Below, piece by piece: positions 12,064-24,200 of a stretch of DNA of 64,000 bases (position 1 is the stretch's first letter; every line of letters starts with the position of its first letter). The stretch is from Eutreptiella sp. 'Long Island Sound 2002' (lineage: Eukaryota > Euglenozoa > Euglenophyceae > Eutreptiales > Eutreptiaceae): positions 8,656,223 to 8,720,222 of the forward strand of contig OZ038388.1 in assembly GCA_964036045.1 (NCBI GenBank), written 5' to 3'. The notes beneath the pieces are model-generated. The model was given only the letters and a program-made list of their open reading frames with translations. It did not search any database and was not told where the DNA came from. The position numbers were made by a program, and so were the translations under genes.

Positions 12064-12177
12064 TTGCGTTAAATGCTCGAAATTTTCATCGGTGAGCTCT
12101 TGTGGTTCGCCGTCAGCAGCCAATAACTGCATCCACAGAACGCAGCAAAGGAAAAAGTAGAGAAGTGGGCGCTGCAT
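12064..12177 (-). CDS. first exon of a PDI/thioredoxin-like ER protein
   Basis: Thirty-eight codons start at the ATG at 12177. They begin MQRPLLYFFLCCVLWMQLLA, a clear hydrophobic signal peptide, followed by a short acidic linker and the block ELTDENFEHLTQ. That block is the entry to the first thioredoxin fold in protein disulfide isomerase relatives; in the family it is followed by a CGHC active site. The exon ends at CAA before a GTGTGT donor, the commonest donor type in this window. Expected product: an ER-lumen thiol-disulfide oxidoreductase. I searched the 11 kb downstream for a CGHC exon and could not find one. The gene may have small or divergent exons, or this may be an orphan exon. 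Confidence 0.5.
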
Positions 12178-13133
12178 GTAGACAATAAATGGTCTGCAAA
12201 ATCAGAAATGGCAACTGATGCATGCCACATGAACGTTCACAGATGAGATGAAGAGATTCCAAAGGATTCAGGTGTTTTAGAGTGAAAACATCCACAGCAC
12301 ACAACAATGCAGTCTGAGTCTGATTATCTGGGTCCCTCAGTGGCAGGTTTGAGAGAGGGCAAGGGCATTGGGAGAACTTTTTGACGTCCCTGAGCCCTCA
12401 GCATATGCACAAGCCCGCGCGAAGGACAGCTGCAGAGATCCCAAATCAGCGCTCGCACCGCCCAACTTGCCGTTGATGCGAAATGCAAACTATTTAAGAT
12501 GGATGAGACCAATCTCCGAAATCCCCGTCAAATGGACTGCTTGGTGCATCTCAATGTCACGGTCATAGATGAGTTGTTTGCACTGATTTCAAGAGAAAAA
12601 AAAGCCACATTGCCTGATGCCCCAGTGGGGCGCTCTGGCGTGCTTCTTTTGCCCTTGTTCGTTCTCTCACATCCCTCGCACCCTGGGCACAATGAGGGGA
12701 GTTCTGTGAAGAATAGGCGATCCGGGCAGGGAGCACTGCCGCGTGTGGCATGACGAAACACCGCCAGAGCCGGGGGACAGGGGACGGGGAATGTGCCGTG
12801 CACAGCGCGTTCTGCATTTTTACCTCTTTTGAACGTTGGGGTCCGAGGCCCTCCGCTCCCAGGGGCTTTATCACTGAAACAGAGCCTCCGATATCTCACA
12901 CTCCTTTGCCTTTGCCCTTGCCCATTCTTTGGCTGGCACCTGCTGGGGTGGCTGGACTTGCAGGGAGCGGTGGCCAGCTTAGCTCATCGGAATGAAACGG
13001 CGGTGAGGCTCGGCGGCGGTCCTCGGCCGAAAAAATCGGCGGCGGTCCGCCCGGCCGAATCGGCCGGCCGAACTGCCGGCTCATTCCGATACCCCCCCCA
13101 CCCCATGTGCCTCTTGAAAAAGCAAAGTCCCCC

Positions 13134-13375
13134 TCTTAGGCCCTTTAAATAACATGACTCCTGCGGTGGCCACAGGCCGCCTTTTGTGTGCACCGCCTTG
13201 TGTAGGCACCGCATTCTGTGTGTACCGCCTTGCCTGTGGCCCTTTAAATAACATGACTCCTGCGGTGGCCACAGGCCGCCTTTTGTGTGCACCGCCTTGT
13301 GTAGGCACCGCATTCTGTGTGTACCGCCTTGCCTGTGGCCCCTTAAATAACATGACTCCTGCGGTGGCCACATGC
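13134..13375. repeat. 99-bp tandem repeat, about 2.3 copies
   Basis: Units starting at about 13151, 13250 and 13349 (aacatgactcctgcggtggc) are nearly identical. The period is 99 bp, a multiple of three, so minus-strand translation gives a 33-residue repeat. I regard that reading frame as incidental because it has no start context or family match. Confidence 0.9.
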
Positions 13376-13406
13376 CGGGGGGGGGGGGGGTGCGTCGGAA
13401 CGGCCC

Positions 13407-13515
13407 GGCGGTTCGGCCGGCCGGTTAGGTTCTGGCGGTTCGGCCGGCCGAATCGGCCGACCAACACCGCCGCCAAGCCGAACCGCCGGAACCTAACCGG
13501 CCGAGCCGAACCGCC
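13407..13515. repeat. long GC-rich inverted repeat (hairpin)
   Basis: The left arm at about 13407-13443 (ggcggttcggccggccggtt then aggttctggcggttcgg) pairs with the right arm at about 13477-13515 with few mismatches across a 33-base loop that is itself GGCCGA-rich. Similar GGCCGGCCGAA blocks also flank the other side of the 99-bp array (13045-13080). Confidence 0.8.
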
Positions 13516-14370
13516 GCCAAGGGTACTGCCAGTTCATTCCATCCAGCCGGCCAGCTTCATTCGGTGTGAGAAACTCGTGGCGCTACTCCCAACTCCAAGG
13601 AGTCTGCAGCAGGGAGTAGGATGCTCTGGGTCTGGGTGTAAGAGGCCGCTTGTAGGCAGACGTTCCGGTGCCCCACTGCCTCATGTAACATGATTGGTGG
13701 TGGGGGGGGGGGGGGGGGGCAGACATAGTGAACTGAGCATTGCATGGCACATGGCACACGGTCCAACAAAATCATGAGTCACCGATCATATTGGGCTGCG
13801 CATGGCTGAGTATCACTGGGCACCACAGTGCACCCACTCCGTTGAATCCTCGGAGTCAGGCTGGATGCCAGCGGCCAGTCTGAGCCTTACTGCAGAGGTT
13901 GTGGAGTCGTGGGCCCGGATGTAGGCAGGCCCTTTGCCCCCTCCCAGATCAGCGCTCGGCCAACGGCAAGCACCGCCACTTTTGGGTTGAGGAAACTCGC
14001 AGCCCCTGGCAAAGCCCTAAGGGACTGCCTCCGCTGTGGATTCTATGGCTTGAAGCTCTGAGGAGTTGAGATCCAGGGGGATCACCACAACGAGCCATTT
14101 TGCAAGGGGTTACAAGGCTGTCCTTCAACACCAACAAAAGTCCCTCCGGCTTCCAAAAACGGCCATCATTCAACTCGGACTCCACCACTTGGCATCAAAA
14201 TGCCGTTGGCTATCCTCCGACTGGGGTACGCGAGCCCCAACCGCCGTCGACCTCAGGCTGTCCTCGAGGGCGGTAATGGAAACAGATTGACGTGATTCTT
14301 GAAGGAAGGCCCTGGAGGTATGTTGGCGCAGTCGCGGTGCGGGAACGGTAATTTACGGGCACCAAAGCGA

Positions 14371-14371
<1 letters not shown>

Positions 14372-14421
<50 letters not shown>

Positions 14422-14435
14422 TGTGTGTGTGTGCG
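14372..14435. repeat. GT microsatellite
   Basis: (GT)n of about 60 bp with one interruption (gtgtacgtgt). Confidence 0.95.
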
Positions 14436-15089
14436 GTCAGGTGGTTAGAGGTCTACACCCCGGCCCAGGTCTCGAAACCGCTCCCTTCCAGAGGCCAGTA
14501 GTGTGCCGTAGTGGGACTGTGAAGAGGTGCCACTTCGCCCACACTGTTTGCTCTTCTGCGCAAAATGTACTGGACGGTTTTGCCCGTCCAACCGATAAAA
14601 GGGGGGACAGCCGCGCCGCCACATCGGACCCCCAAAAAAATACCCCATCTTGACACCAACGGCCCCCTGGTGCTTGCCGGGGGGGGGGGGGGGATGTGGA
14701 CTGCAGGCGCACTGCAGGGCGCCTTCTTCAAGGGCACAGGCCCGAGCCCTCCAAACCCGCCCCAGTCCCGACGCACCTCATTGCTCAGTGCCCCCTGGAG
14801 GGGGGCGCCGTTTGGGACCCTCGCTGAGCCACCCGACCCGACCAAATCAGAAAAAAAAGCTTTTGAGTGAAATCAAATTGACTCAAGGAGCGGGGAACGC
14901 GGGCAGTTTGGGGGGCACTGAACTTGTTTGGGGGCCTCCGGCACCCTCCGGCCCTTCCCGAAGTGTGTTCCTCCCCGAGCAATGCATAGCAGCATCGCCT
15001 CACAGCAGCGCCCAGCCTCGCCCCGCTCTCACCGCACCCTTGACCTCCGCCCTGTCGTCCCCTCTGCCCAGTGGTCTCAGCCTTGCGAG

Positions 15090-15248
15090 TCAGCCCAGCT
15101 CACAGCCACAGGTCTTCAACGCCTGCTCCATGACCGCCTCCGTGATGCCTGGGGCACCCTCGGACACCGCCAGAGCCTGTGCCATCTCCGCCACCAACAT
15201 CAGGGTCTTGACGCTGATATGGGCCGGCAGCAGCGACAGGATGGCCGC
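15090..15248 (-). CDS. NSF: NSF exon 7 (C-terminus)
   Basis: 52 codons and TGA after the acceptor [26 protein letters not shown] corresponds to the family's '...IKKLLMLIEM' terminal helix. The start and stop are not obvious from simple ORF scanning because the exon has no early Met. Only phase and family alignment reveal it. Confidence 0.85.
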   Translation of the reverse strand, partial: AAILSLLPAHISVKTLMLVAEMAQALAVSEGAPGITEAVMEQALKTCGCELG

Positions 15249-18200
15249 CTGAGACGTGGTGAAGGGTGGGGATGGGAACGGGGCTGGGGCTCAGGAGGAA
15301 GATGAGAGCAGGAACGGAGATGGGCCAGGCTCAAGGGCAGGAGGTGAGAGGTGGGAGCTGGAAGATAAGGGGCTCCTGCTTGACACTTCCTGCTTGACAA
15401 AGGGCTTCTGGTCCCTCAACGCCAGGCTCCCATTGATTTGATCTCGGGTTCATGAGTGGCTGGCGCGTGGCTCGCCCTGTGCGCTGCAAGTTGTTGCCCT
15501 CTCTGACGAGACCTCACGAATATTGGGGCAAATCAGACTACTCGCAGGGATGGGGAGGTTGACCCCGCCCCCACGCGCGCTGTCAGATGATACGATGACG
15601 TTCACGAAATGGCGCCGACCCAATGCGGTGGGTGTTGAGGCGGTTGTCACAGACCACCCCTGCCCTTCTGCAGCATGCCCTGCACCCAGCTGAGGGTCGT
15701 TGTTCACACAAAAGGCTTGTAAAATGGGCCATCGACACCAAATTATCGGAAATCGCACCAGAACGCATTCAAGTTGTAAAACTTACGAACATCAGCGCTT
15801 GGGGGATTTCAGCGGAGCATTGGCTGCACCAGACAGTGCGCAGCGCATCGCAGGACACGAACCCTGACGGCACGGTTCTCCGCAGCTTTGTGTGGCCCCC
15901 CACCGGATGAAATCGGGATCTGTGACACCCGTCCCTGTGGCATGTGGGATGTAGATATGTACGGATACGCGCACGTGTACGTGTATCCGTATATACGCAT
16001 ATCCGTATACGCGACGTATACGCGTGTATACGTACAGCCCTCGTGGGATGAGGGTGGGTGGTGGTGGTGGAGGGGGCGAGGGTGTGAGCACTGCATCGGT
16101 GCGGTGGATCTTCGATTTTCCCTTTTTATACCTGGGGTCCGGGTCACCGGGCCAGCCATCCCGAGGGGCGTTAAGAAGGTCTGGTCAGCTATAAAGGCTG
16201 AAGTAGGTGTGCCGGTTGGTACTTTCGGGTTCACTGGTTTGAGTTTCCTCTCCCGAACATCAGCAACGCACCTCGTCAGTCTTAGACGCGTACTGCACTT
16301 TCAGGATCGACAGGACTCGTTCAATGTCGCCGGCCATTTTGCTGAGCTGCGGGATGTGGACAATGGCGTTGAACTGCGCAGACAAGTCCGTGCTCTCCAA
16401 GACGTCCAGGTTGGACGTGGTGCCCAGGATCAGCAGCTTCTTCCCCGCGGGGGGGGACGCCCGCAGCAGCGTCAGGATGGTCTGCAGCAGAGGGTTGGAG
16501 AAGCGCGGGCCCAAATGCACGTACTCGATCAGGCGCTCGACGTCGTCCAGAATGATGACGCTGAGGGGGGACTTGTACGCGTCATCGAAGATCTTACGGA
16601 TCAGATTGCATTTCGAGATCTCTCCGTAGCTGCGAGCGGGAGAGGGCCAAAGTGCGGGAGAGGGAAGGGCATGCGGAAGGACGTATAACAGTGTGAACAT
16701 GAGCTTCCGCAATGGTGTGTGCATGACCGTGAGGCAAGCATCACACTGGCGAGGGGGGGAATACTGTGGCGCGTCGGAGGGATGGTACTGCAGGGCCATC
16801 GACGCATGTCACGTGGTGCAAGCATGCCGTCGAGGGAGTCCTACCCCGCGCCCTTGCGCAAACAGCGGCCAAACCCCAGACGGCACAACACAACGACATG
16901 GCTTTGGCCCTGGGCGCATGGGCCTTGAATCCACCCTTTTCACCGTCCCACTCCACTGCAGCAGGAGCTGCAGGTGCAGCGTGCGGTGTATTGCAGACCC
17001 ATATCTGCCTCAACGGAATGAAGGAACGGTTAGTTCCACGGTTCCAAAACGTGAGGGACACATCATCGCACTGTCAGGACAGGGGAGGTGGGTGGGGTGG
17101 GGAGTCAAACAACCCGTGAGGATCGAGCCCAACCTCCGAGATGGTCCTGATGACCTGCAATGCCGAGCAGAAATGGAGGCGGGGATGATCTGAATGCAAA
17201 GGATCCTCTGGGCGCAGGAGGTGGAGGACTGGTCTGGGAATTGAGGAAAGCAAACAGGGCTGACCAGACATGGGGCTGTAGCACCGCAGGAGCACGACTT
17301 TGTTCAGAAACCCCGACACGACACAACACAACACAACACAACACAACACAACACAACACAACACAACACAACACAACACGGCACAGCACAGCACGACACG
17401 AAACAGCACAGGTTAGGTTCGCAGTCCTTGCCAGTCCTTGGGAGGGGGGGGGGGGGGCTGAGACGTACTGCTATGATGGTAATCCCTTCATCCCTCTGGA
17501 CACAGCCGTGCCAAGGGGCACGTGCGCGGGGCAGCGGAACCACCACAGCGTGGAATGCGAAACAGTGGGTTTCAGGGATGGCAACGGGGCGGGGGGGGCA
17601 GACTCGTGGGGAGGTTGAGGAGGTGGCCCGGACATGCGGCTGGAGGCTGCAGCACTGACAGGCCCATCACGAATCAGGACGAGATGCTGCTGCATGGCAC
17701 GAGCGGGTGCCGGTGGTGGCGCACTGCAGGCGCCCGGGCATACCCGATCAGACTTGCGGTGGACACGACCTTGACGAAGGGGAACTCGCTGTTCAGCGCC
17801 ACGGCCGCTGCCACGGCGGTCTTGCCGGAGCCCTGGGGGCCCTCCAGCAGCACCGAGAGACTGTCCGTGCGCGACGAGGACTTGAGCTGCTGAATGAAGG
17901 AGAGCGCGTTGGCCTTGATGCGGTAGGACTCGGGGCCGTAATCGAACAGGCCGTTGCGCGTCAGTTTCTCTAGCTCCACTTCGGCCTGGCCCAACGCGGG
18001 CCGGACCTGTGCAAAACACCGGCGGAAAAGAGCGCGCCGACGTCCGTCTGCGAACGGGTTTGCAGACGCTTTGAACGTGCAAATGGCCTTGAAGGTGTTG
18101 GAGGGTGTCATTGCACCGCGTCCGCACCGCGGCAACTCTTAGTGGCCAAACGGCGGTGCACCATCCCAAGATGCACCCACCCAAACAGCCCATGGAACCC

Positions 18201-21200
18201 GAGAAAAGCGGAGGTGGAAGCACAAGGCCTGTCTTCCTGGGTTTTTGTTACGGTTGCCCGTAAATCCCAGAGGCTTATGGGGCGTTTTTGTTGTTTCCCC
18301 TAGACCCCCTTTGATGGTTGCTGCTCTCACCGGGAGGGTCCCAGATGTACCCAAAATTTGCACCGCGTGCACCGTGGCAAGAGCGCCCTCTTGGGGGGGG
18401 GGGGGGGATTCAACGCGGTGTGGGTGTGCCCGGTCATACCTGCGGTTTCACGCACTTTGGGTGTGTTTTGTGGAGGCGTGCCTCCGCGTCTGGCGGCGCG
18501 ATTCTCGAGGGATCCCCCCCGACCGAGACTGCGGCTAGCGGAGGCTGATCGGCGCGGCACATGAGCCGCCCGCTGCACATCGGGTGTGAGCGCTGCTGGT
18601 CCTTGGGCCTTGTTCTCACAGGGGCCTACGGGCAGACATCCGGTGTGCCACGGATCAGGGCTCGTACGGACCGATGACGCCTTTGAACGGGGGCCGCCTG
18701 ATCGGGGCTGGGGGGGGGGGGGGGGCTTCAGCCTTTAAAGGAGGGAGACCCTCCAGATGTCCACCCCCCCCCCACACACACACTGGGGTCTCCGGGCACC
18801 ATCTCAAGCAACAACAACCGATGGCACAAAGATGTACAGATCCACAGCGATGGCCATGGGAGAAAGAGGCAAAGGAACGGAAGGCACAAGGCAAGCCATC
18901 GGGGGGTACTTGCGCCGCATGCCGCCCGCGTTCCCACGCCGACAGGACTGCCGCACGATCGCCCTCCCCCCCCCCACACACACACAAAACACACTTCCCA
19001 CTCGGCCCGTTCCACTCCCGCGAGGTTGCCCCCAGTTGCCCTTACAGTTGCGCCGCATCAAATGCTTCACCCACGTAACGTGGAGCGCCGGGGGAAACAC
19101 ATTGGCACTTGACCTTATCTCGAATCCCATCGTCCCTGACGTCTGCCGGACCGGGGGGCACAAAGGCTCAGCGAGTGCGCCGGTTGATGCTTTCGGTTCT
19201 CTGGTCTGACTTTTCAAGAGGGAGTTGTCTCCACTGGTCGGCCACGGATAGGCTACGGGCTGTTGGGAGGTGAGAGCGGGGCCAACGTGCTTCCGCTCAC
19301 GGGTGCTGCTTCTATCCCTTGGCGTCCCTCCCATCCCGACGCCGGCATGTTCTACACAAAGTCCTTCCCAAGGGCGGGGGTCTATAAAGGCGTGCTGGTC
19401 GGTCGTGGGGGGGGGGGGAGGGGGGGGCTGGCCTGAAGGCATGCCAACCTCATCGAAGGCCGACATGAAATCGGCGCGCGTCAGCACCACATCCATGTCC
19501 TTCTGCTGCTGCTGCTTCCCGAGGTTGTTGACATCGATGAACTTGTTGATGGCGAAGGACTGGGCGCTCCGCACGAGCCCTGAGATCTCGGCCCCGCTGA
19601 AGTTCGTGGCCAGCGTGGCGAGCTCGCGGATGTCCACATCGGAGCCCAGCATGTTGTTGTCGCGGGCGCGCGCCGTGTGAATGTTGAAGATCTGCACGCG
19701 CCCCTCCAGGTCCGGCAGCCCGATCTCAATGTGGACCTCAAAGCGGCCCGGCCGCATCAAGGCCTAGGCAGAGGTGCAGGGCGGGGCCGCCTTCAGCTTC
19801 GCTTGGGGACCATCCCACCCCTCCCCAAACGGCAAGCACTGGCCTGCCGGCTCGGATTGCAGGGGGAGGGGTGACGCGGCATGAGGGGCAGAAGGGGCTG
19901 GGCCGGGGTCTGGGCGGGAGGTGGGTCAAGGGAAGGGGCCCAGGGGGGCAGGCAAGGGCAGCGAGCGGGGGAAGAGGGGACAGGAAATCAGGAGGATTGG
20001 ACGGGGACGCTCTATGGGACAGAGCCGACATTGCCCCCCACACGCCCCCCCCGGTCCCATCTTTTTCGGTGACATTCAAATTGGGAGGCAATGCAGTTTG
20101 GTTGCCAATACGCATGCAAAGTGTACTCACAAGTGATCAGCAAATACAAAATGCGCACCATTGTGCCCGTTTTTTAAGCAGCACAAGAAGCGCTATGACT
20201 GCAATGTGTACGCTGACACGTGGATTTTGAATTGTGTGACGTCCTACAAGCCAATTTTGAACCGGGTCTACATGGTGATTCACTGATACAAGAGCACTTA
20301 GAATACTTGTCATTTCCGATTTCCGGGAAGCATCATTTTGAGGCTCACTTGCTTTGTGGTACAATCGAGGGCCTGTGGACATAGCTGTTTGCAGCAGCGA
20401 ATCAATAGGGTGGCAAGGTGCCTGAAATGCAACCTGCAATAACACATGGTGGTGTGCCTGCGCCCTTGGATCCCATCCTCTACCAAAGCAACCCAAGCAA
20501 CCCAAAAACACCGTGCTGAGGTATGCCATCCCATCCCACCCCATCCCAAACCAAACCAAACCAAACCACCCCCTTCTGTAAAAGCCACCCCCCCCACCAC
20601 CACCACCCTTAAGCAGGGCAGGGTGGGACGGTCCCCCGTGCCCTATGTGAAGTTGACCCCGTTCTGGAGGCGATGGCCTTGGGCCTTTGCCTGACTCCAG
20701 CTGTGCTTTGGATGTGGAGAATGAAAGATTTCCAAACCAGTTTCAATCCTGAAAAGTATTCCTTGGGACGGGTGGGGGGTTACTTCTCTGCATGGATCTC
20801 AGAGAGGCTCAGAGCCAAGGGGTGGTGGTGCACTTCAGTTTTGGATCCCGAACCCTTCGCCGTGAGCAGGGGGGTTTAGGGGGGAGGGGATCGAAATTCT
20901 ATTGCCTTCGGCAAGGCACCTCAAAGAGAGGCGACTGATGTGGAGGCTGAAACCGCTGTGGAATGGCAATTGGTATGGGTTGCAGTGTTGGGGCGTTGCA
21001 GAACGCCACGGGGGACTGTGGCATCAGGGCGCGAAATAGACGCGGTATGGGCAACCCGGCATGTGTGGCGCAACATTGGTTGAAGAAACACAGCCTCAGT
21101 CTTGAGGGCCGCAGGCTTGGAGATGTCATCTTTGCCTCTCCACTGCGACGGCCCATTTTCCCTACAACAGGATTGTTTACAGAAGGTTGGGTGGAAAGCC

Positions 21201-24200
21201 TATAAAGACTGGCAGGGCACAGGCAGAGGGCTTTTAGGGCAGTGGGCAGAAGGGGGGGGGGGGGGGGGAAGCAGCCACAACAAATTGCACAGTGTCCAGG
21301 GCCGAGAAGATATTTCGTTCAATGCTTCTGTTTGTTTGTTGGTAATACCGCGGAGCCCCAAACGGGCAGCAGAGACACGCCATCGCACCTCGTCGAGCAT
21401 GTCCTTGCGGTTCGTCATCCCGATGACGATCACGTTGTTGACTGCGTCCACACCGTCGATCTTCGACAGCAACTGGTTGACGACGCTGTCGCCCACGCCG
21501 GTGCCGTCACGCGAGGCGCCGCGCTGTTTGCAGATCGCGTCGATCTCATCAAAGATGATCAGGTGCAGGTCGCTCTCCTCCCCTTTTTCCGCGTACTCTG
21601 CCTCTGCGTCAGCGAACAAGTTCCGGATGTTCTCTTCGGACTGGCCCACATATTTGTTCAGAATTTCGGGGCCGTTGACCTGATGTGCGTTGTTTGTGGG
21701 TCGAGGTCGTCATAGTGCCCATGACCCGGCGGATCTCACAGGGTACGTCACCAGGCCACGGCTTACCGTTACGAGGGGGGGGGGGGGGATGGCAGCCTGG
21801 GCTCCTCCGCCTGACCCACCCACCCACCCGCATCAGAAAATCGAGGTGATTTTCCTGAGGAAAAAAATGAAATCTATCAAAGGGGCCCGAGGTCGATTCT
21901 AGGTACGCAAACTTTTTTATGGCCTCTGACACCCCCCCCCCCCGGTATAGGCTACGGTCGTAACTAAGCCTAGGCCTGTACCCCACCCGCCCCGTTCCGA
22001 CGCTTCAGACCCGAATCCCGTTGTCATGACCACGGCCTTGGCCAACCCGCAGCAGGTCCCAAGTGCCGTGTTGTGGTGGGCGGTGTGCTGTACTATGCCG
22101 GCCGCATGACCATCGCTGTTCCTATCTCCAGACCAAAAGAGGCGTGAACCGTGTTCAATTTGGGCCGTACCTTGGACCAAGTGGAGTGAAGGCTCCCGGG
22201 AGCACAGGGCGCGTCCTACAAAGTTCGTCGCAGGCCTCTGCTTGTGGCAAGTCAGGGCCATCCCGCACACGCATGGGCCTCTCGTCAATCGCCTGGCTGG
22301 TGTGCAAGCGTGTGGGCCGTAGCCCTTTTGGCATCGTCAATGACCCCTTTCTGGCAGGCCTTCCTGAGAATGTGCTGCAGATGGCGGAAGGTTTGGTTTG
22401 GTCGCTGCATCGCTCCTTCTGTTGTATGCCGCGACATGATCGTTGCCCCCTCCCCCGCCCCGTTTGTTGGATAAGCCATTCAGTGCGCGCGGCCAGGTGG
22501 GCAATAGAGGTCCTACAGGTGAGGGTTACCAGTACCTTGCATCCTGTTGTACAATTTTTGCAAGCATCATTGCAAGACACATCACAACAGCCCCTCATTC
22601 CCCAATCGTCCAGCCTAAATCATGTACTCTGAAATTCGGTACCGAATTCATTAGGATACCAAATTAATACGGTCCGAACACCAAGTGTTCATTGGACAAG
22701 CCGTTCACTGGAAAATTGGGGGGGGGGGGCACCATGGCACGAACATTGACACTGTATTGGGACGCATGCAGCCTCTGCCCCCGCCTAGCGCCTGGCAGAA
22801 CCCCCGTGTGCCTTGCGGCATCGTACTGCGGACCAACTCATTCGGAGAGGAATGGGTGGTCCGCGTGAACATCCGAGACACTGGCCTCCAAAGGCGCGCG
22901 GTGCACATGCGGTGCAGTCCACGAGCCCCTGAAATGCAATTGCCTTGAACACGCACTTGAACCGGCACTGAGCAAACCGATGAGACACGGGTCCCGCACA
23001 GAGACTCAAGCCGGACTTTGTTGGTGGCCACACAATGCGTGTGCACCATGGCCTGCCGGTGGCTGGCACATGGTCCCTGAGGCAATCCCGCACGAAGAGA
23101 GAAATCAGATCATACATCCTGTCATCCCCCTTCTGTGTCACACCGCTATGTTCATCCGGCGGACTGTAAGGACAATGCCGCGGGGTACCGGGATCATGGC
23201 TCAGCAACGGGCCCCAACATATCCGTCTGTTTGGGGTAACAGGGTATTGATGCCCTCGGTTCCCGCCGATAGAGAGTTGACCAGAATTGTGCACCGGTGC
23301 CGGCCACGGCCACACGCAAGGACCATGGGACAGAGCCCTGAGGCCATGGGCTAGCGCACATCGATTGCACTCAAAGACTGTGGGACCCACACGAGGTGGT
23401 TTGCTTAACCACGGGAGTGCTCCGGTGGGAGGGCGGGGGGGGGGGGGGGAGATCTGGCGGGCCCACCCCCCAAAACCAAAAAAGAAAGGTCTTCTCAGGA
23501 AAAGGGAAATTTTGGATAGAGAACAAAAATGAGAGCCCCATTGTAGGCACGAAAAAAAATTTTGACCCTCATCCCCCCCCCCGTAGGCCACGTAGGGTAG
23601 GCCACACATGAAGCAAAAACCCTGACCCATACACACTGGGCAGCCTCATATGTTGTCTACCGTAGTGCAGCTCCCTTCCTTTGAAAAGGGCGGTTGTGCG
23701 GCGCACTGCGTTGGAGGGGCACACGGAAACCTTCTTGGGCTCCTTGCAGTTCAGCATTTTGCCAATCTGCCGGGCCATCAGCGTCTTCCCGGTGCCCGGG
23801 GGCCCATGCAGCAGGATCCCCTTGACGTGCGTCACCCCGAGCTTCTCCACGATAGACGGCGGGAAGATCCGCGACCCGAACGCCCGGCGGAACACCGCCC
23901 CGAACTCCGTGTCGAGGCCCCCGATGCCCAGCGTCTCGAAGTTCCAGTCCTTCTTGAACACGTCGGCGCTGCGCAGCGACGTCGACAGCGGCATGTTGCT
24001 GAGCTTGATCAGCTTGTCCGACATAGCCCCGACCTTCAGCAGCGGCTTCGTATCGCGCCCGACCATCCCCATGAGGGGCCGGCCCTGGAAACTGGAGGCC
24101 GCCTCCACCGTCATGTTGACCTCATCAATGACCGCCAAGTCCACGGCCTTCAGCAGATAGTTCGTGCCCTCGAAGTCCATGACCCACGTCTGTCCCACCG

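Larger units (their letters stand above)
12178..15089. other. intergenic between NSF and the PDI-like exon
   Basis: No coding region is supported. The stretch includes the 99-bp tandem repeats (13134-13375) with GC-palindromic flanks, a G-run at 13699-13718, a GT microsatellite at 14372-14435 and a G-run at 14681-14693. The segment nearest 15089 would be the NSF 3' UTR; no AATAAA was seen there. Confidence 0.5.

Noticed and set aside
13081-13476. Minus-strand 131-codon frame with a 33-residue repeat
   Set aside because: A by-product of the 99-bp tandem repeat period. No signal for expression.
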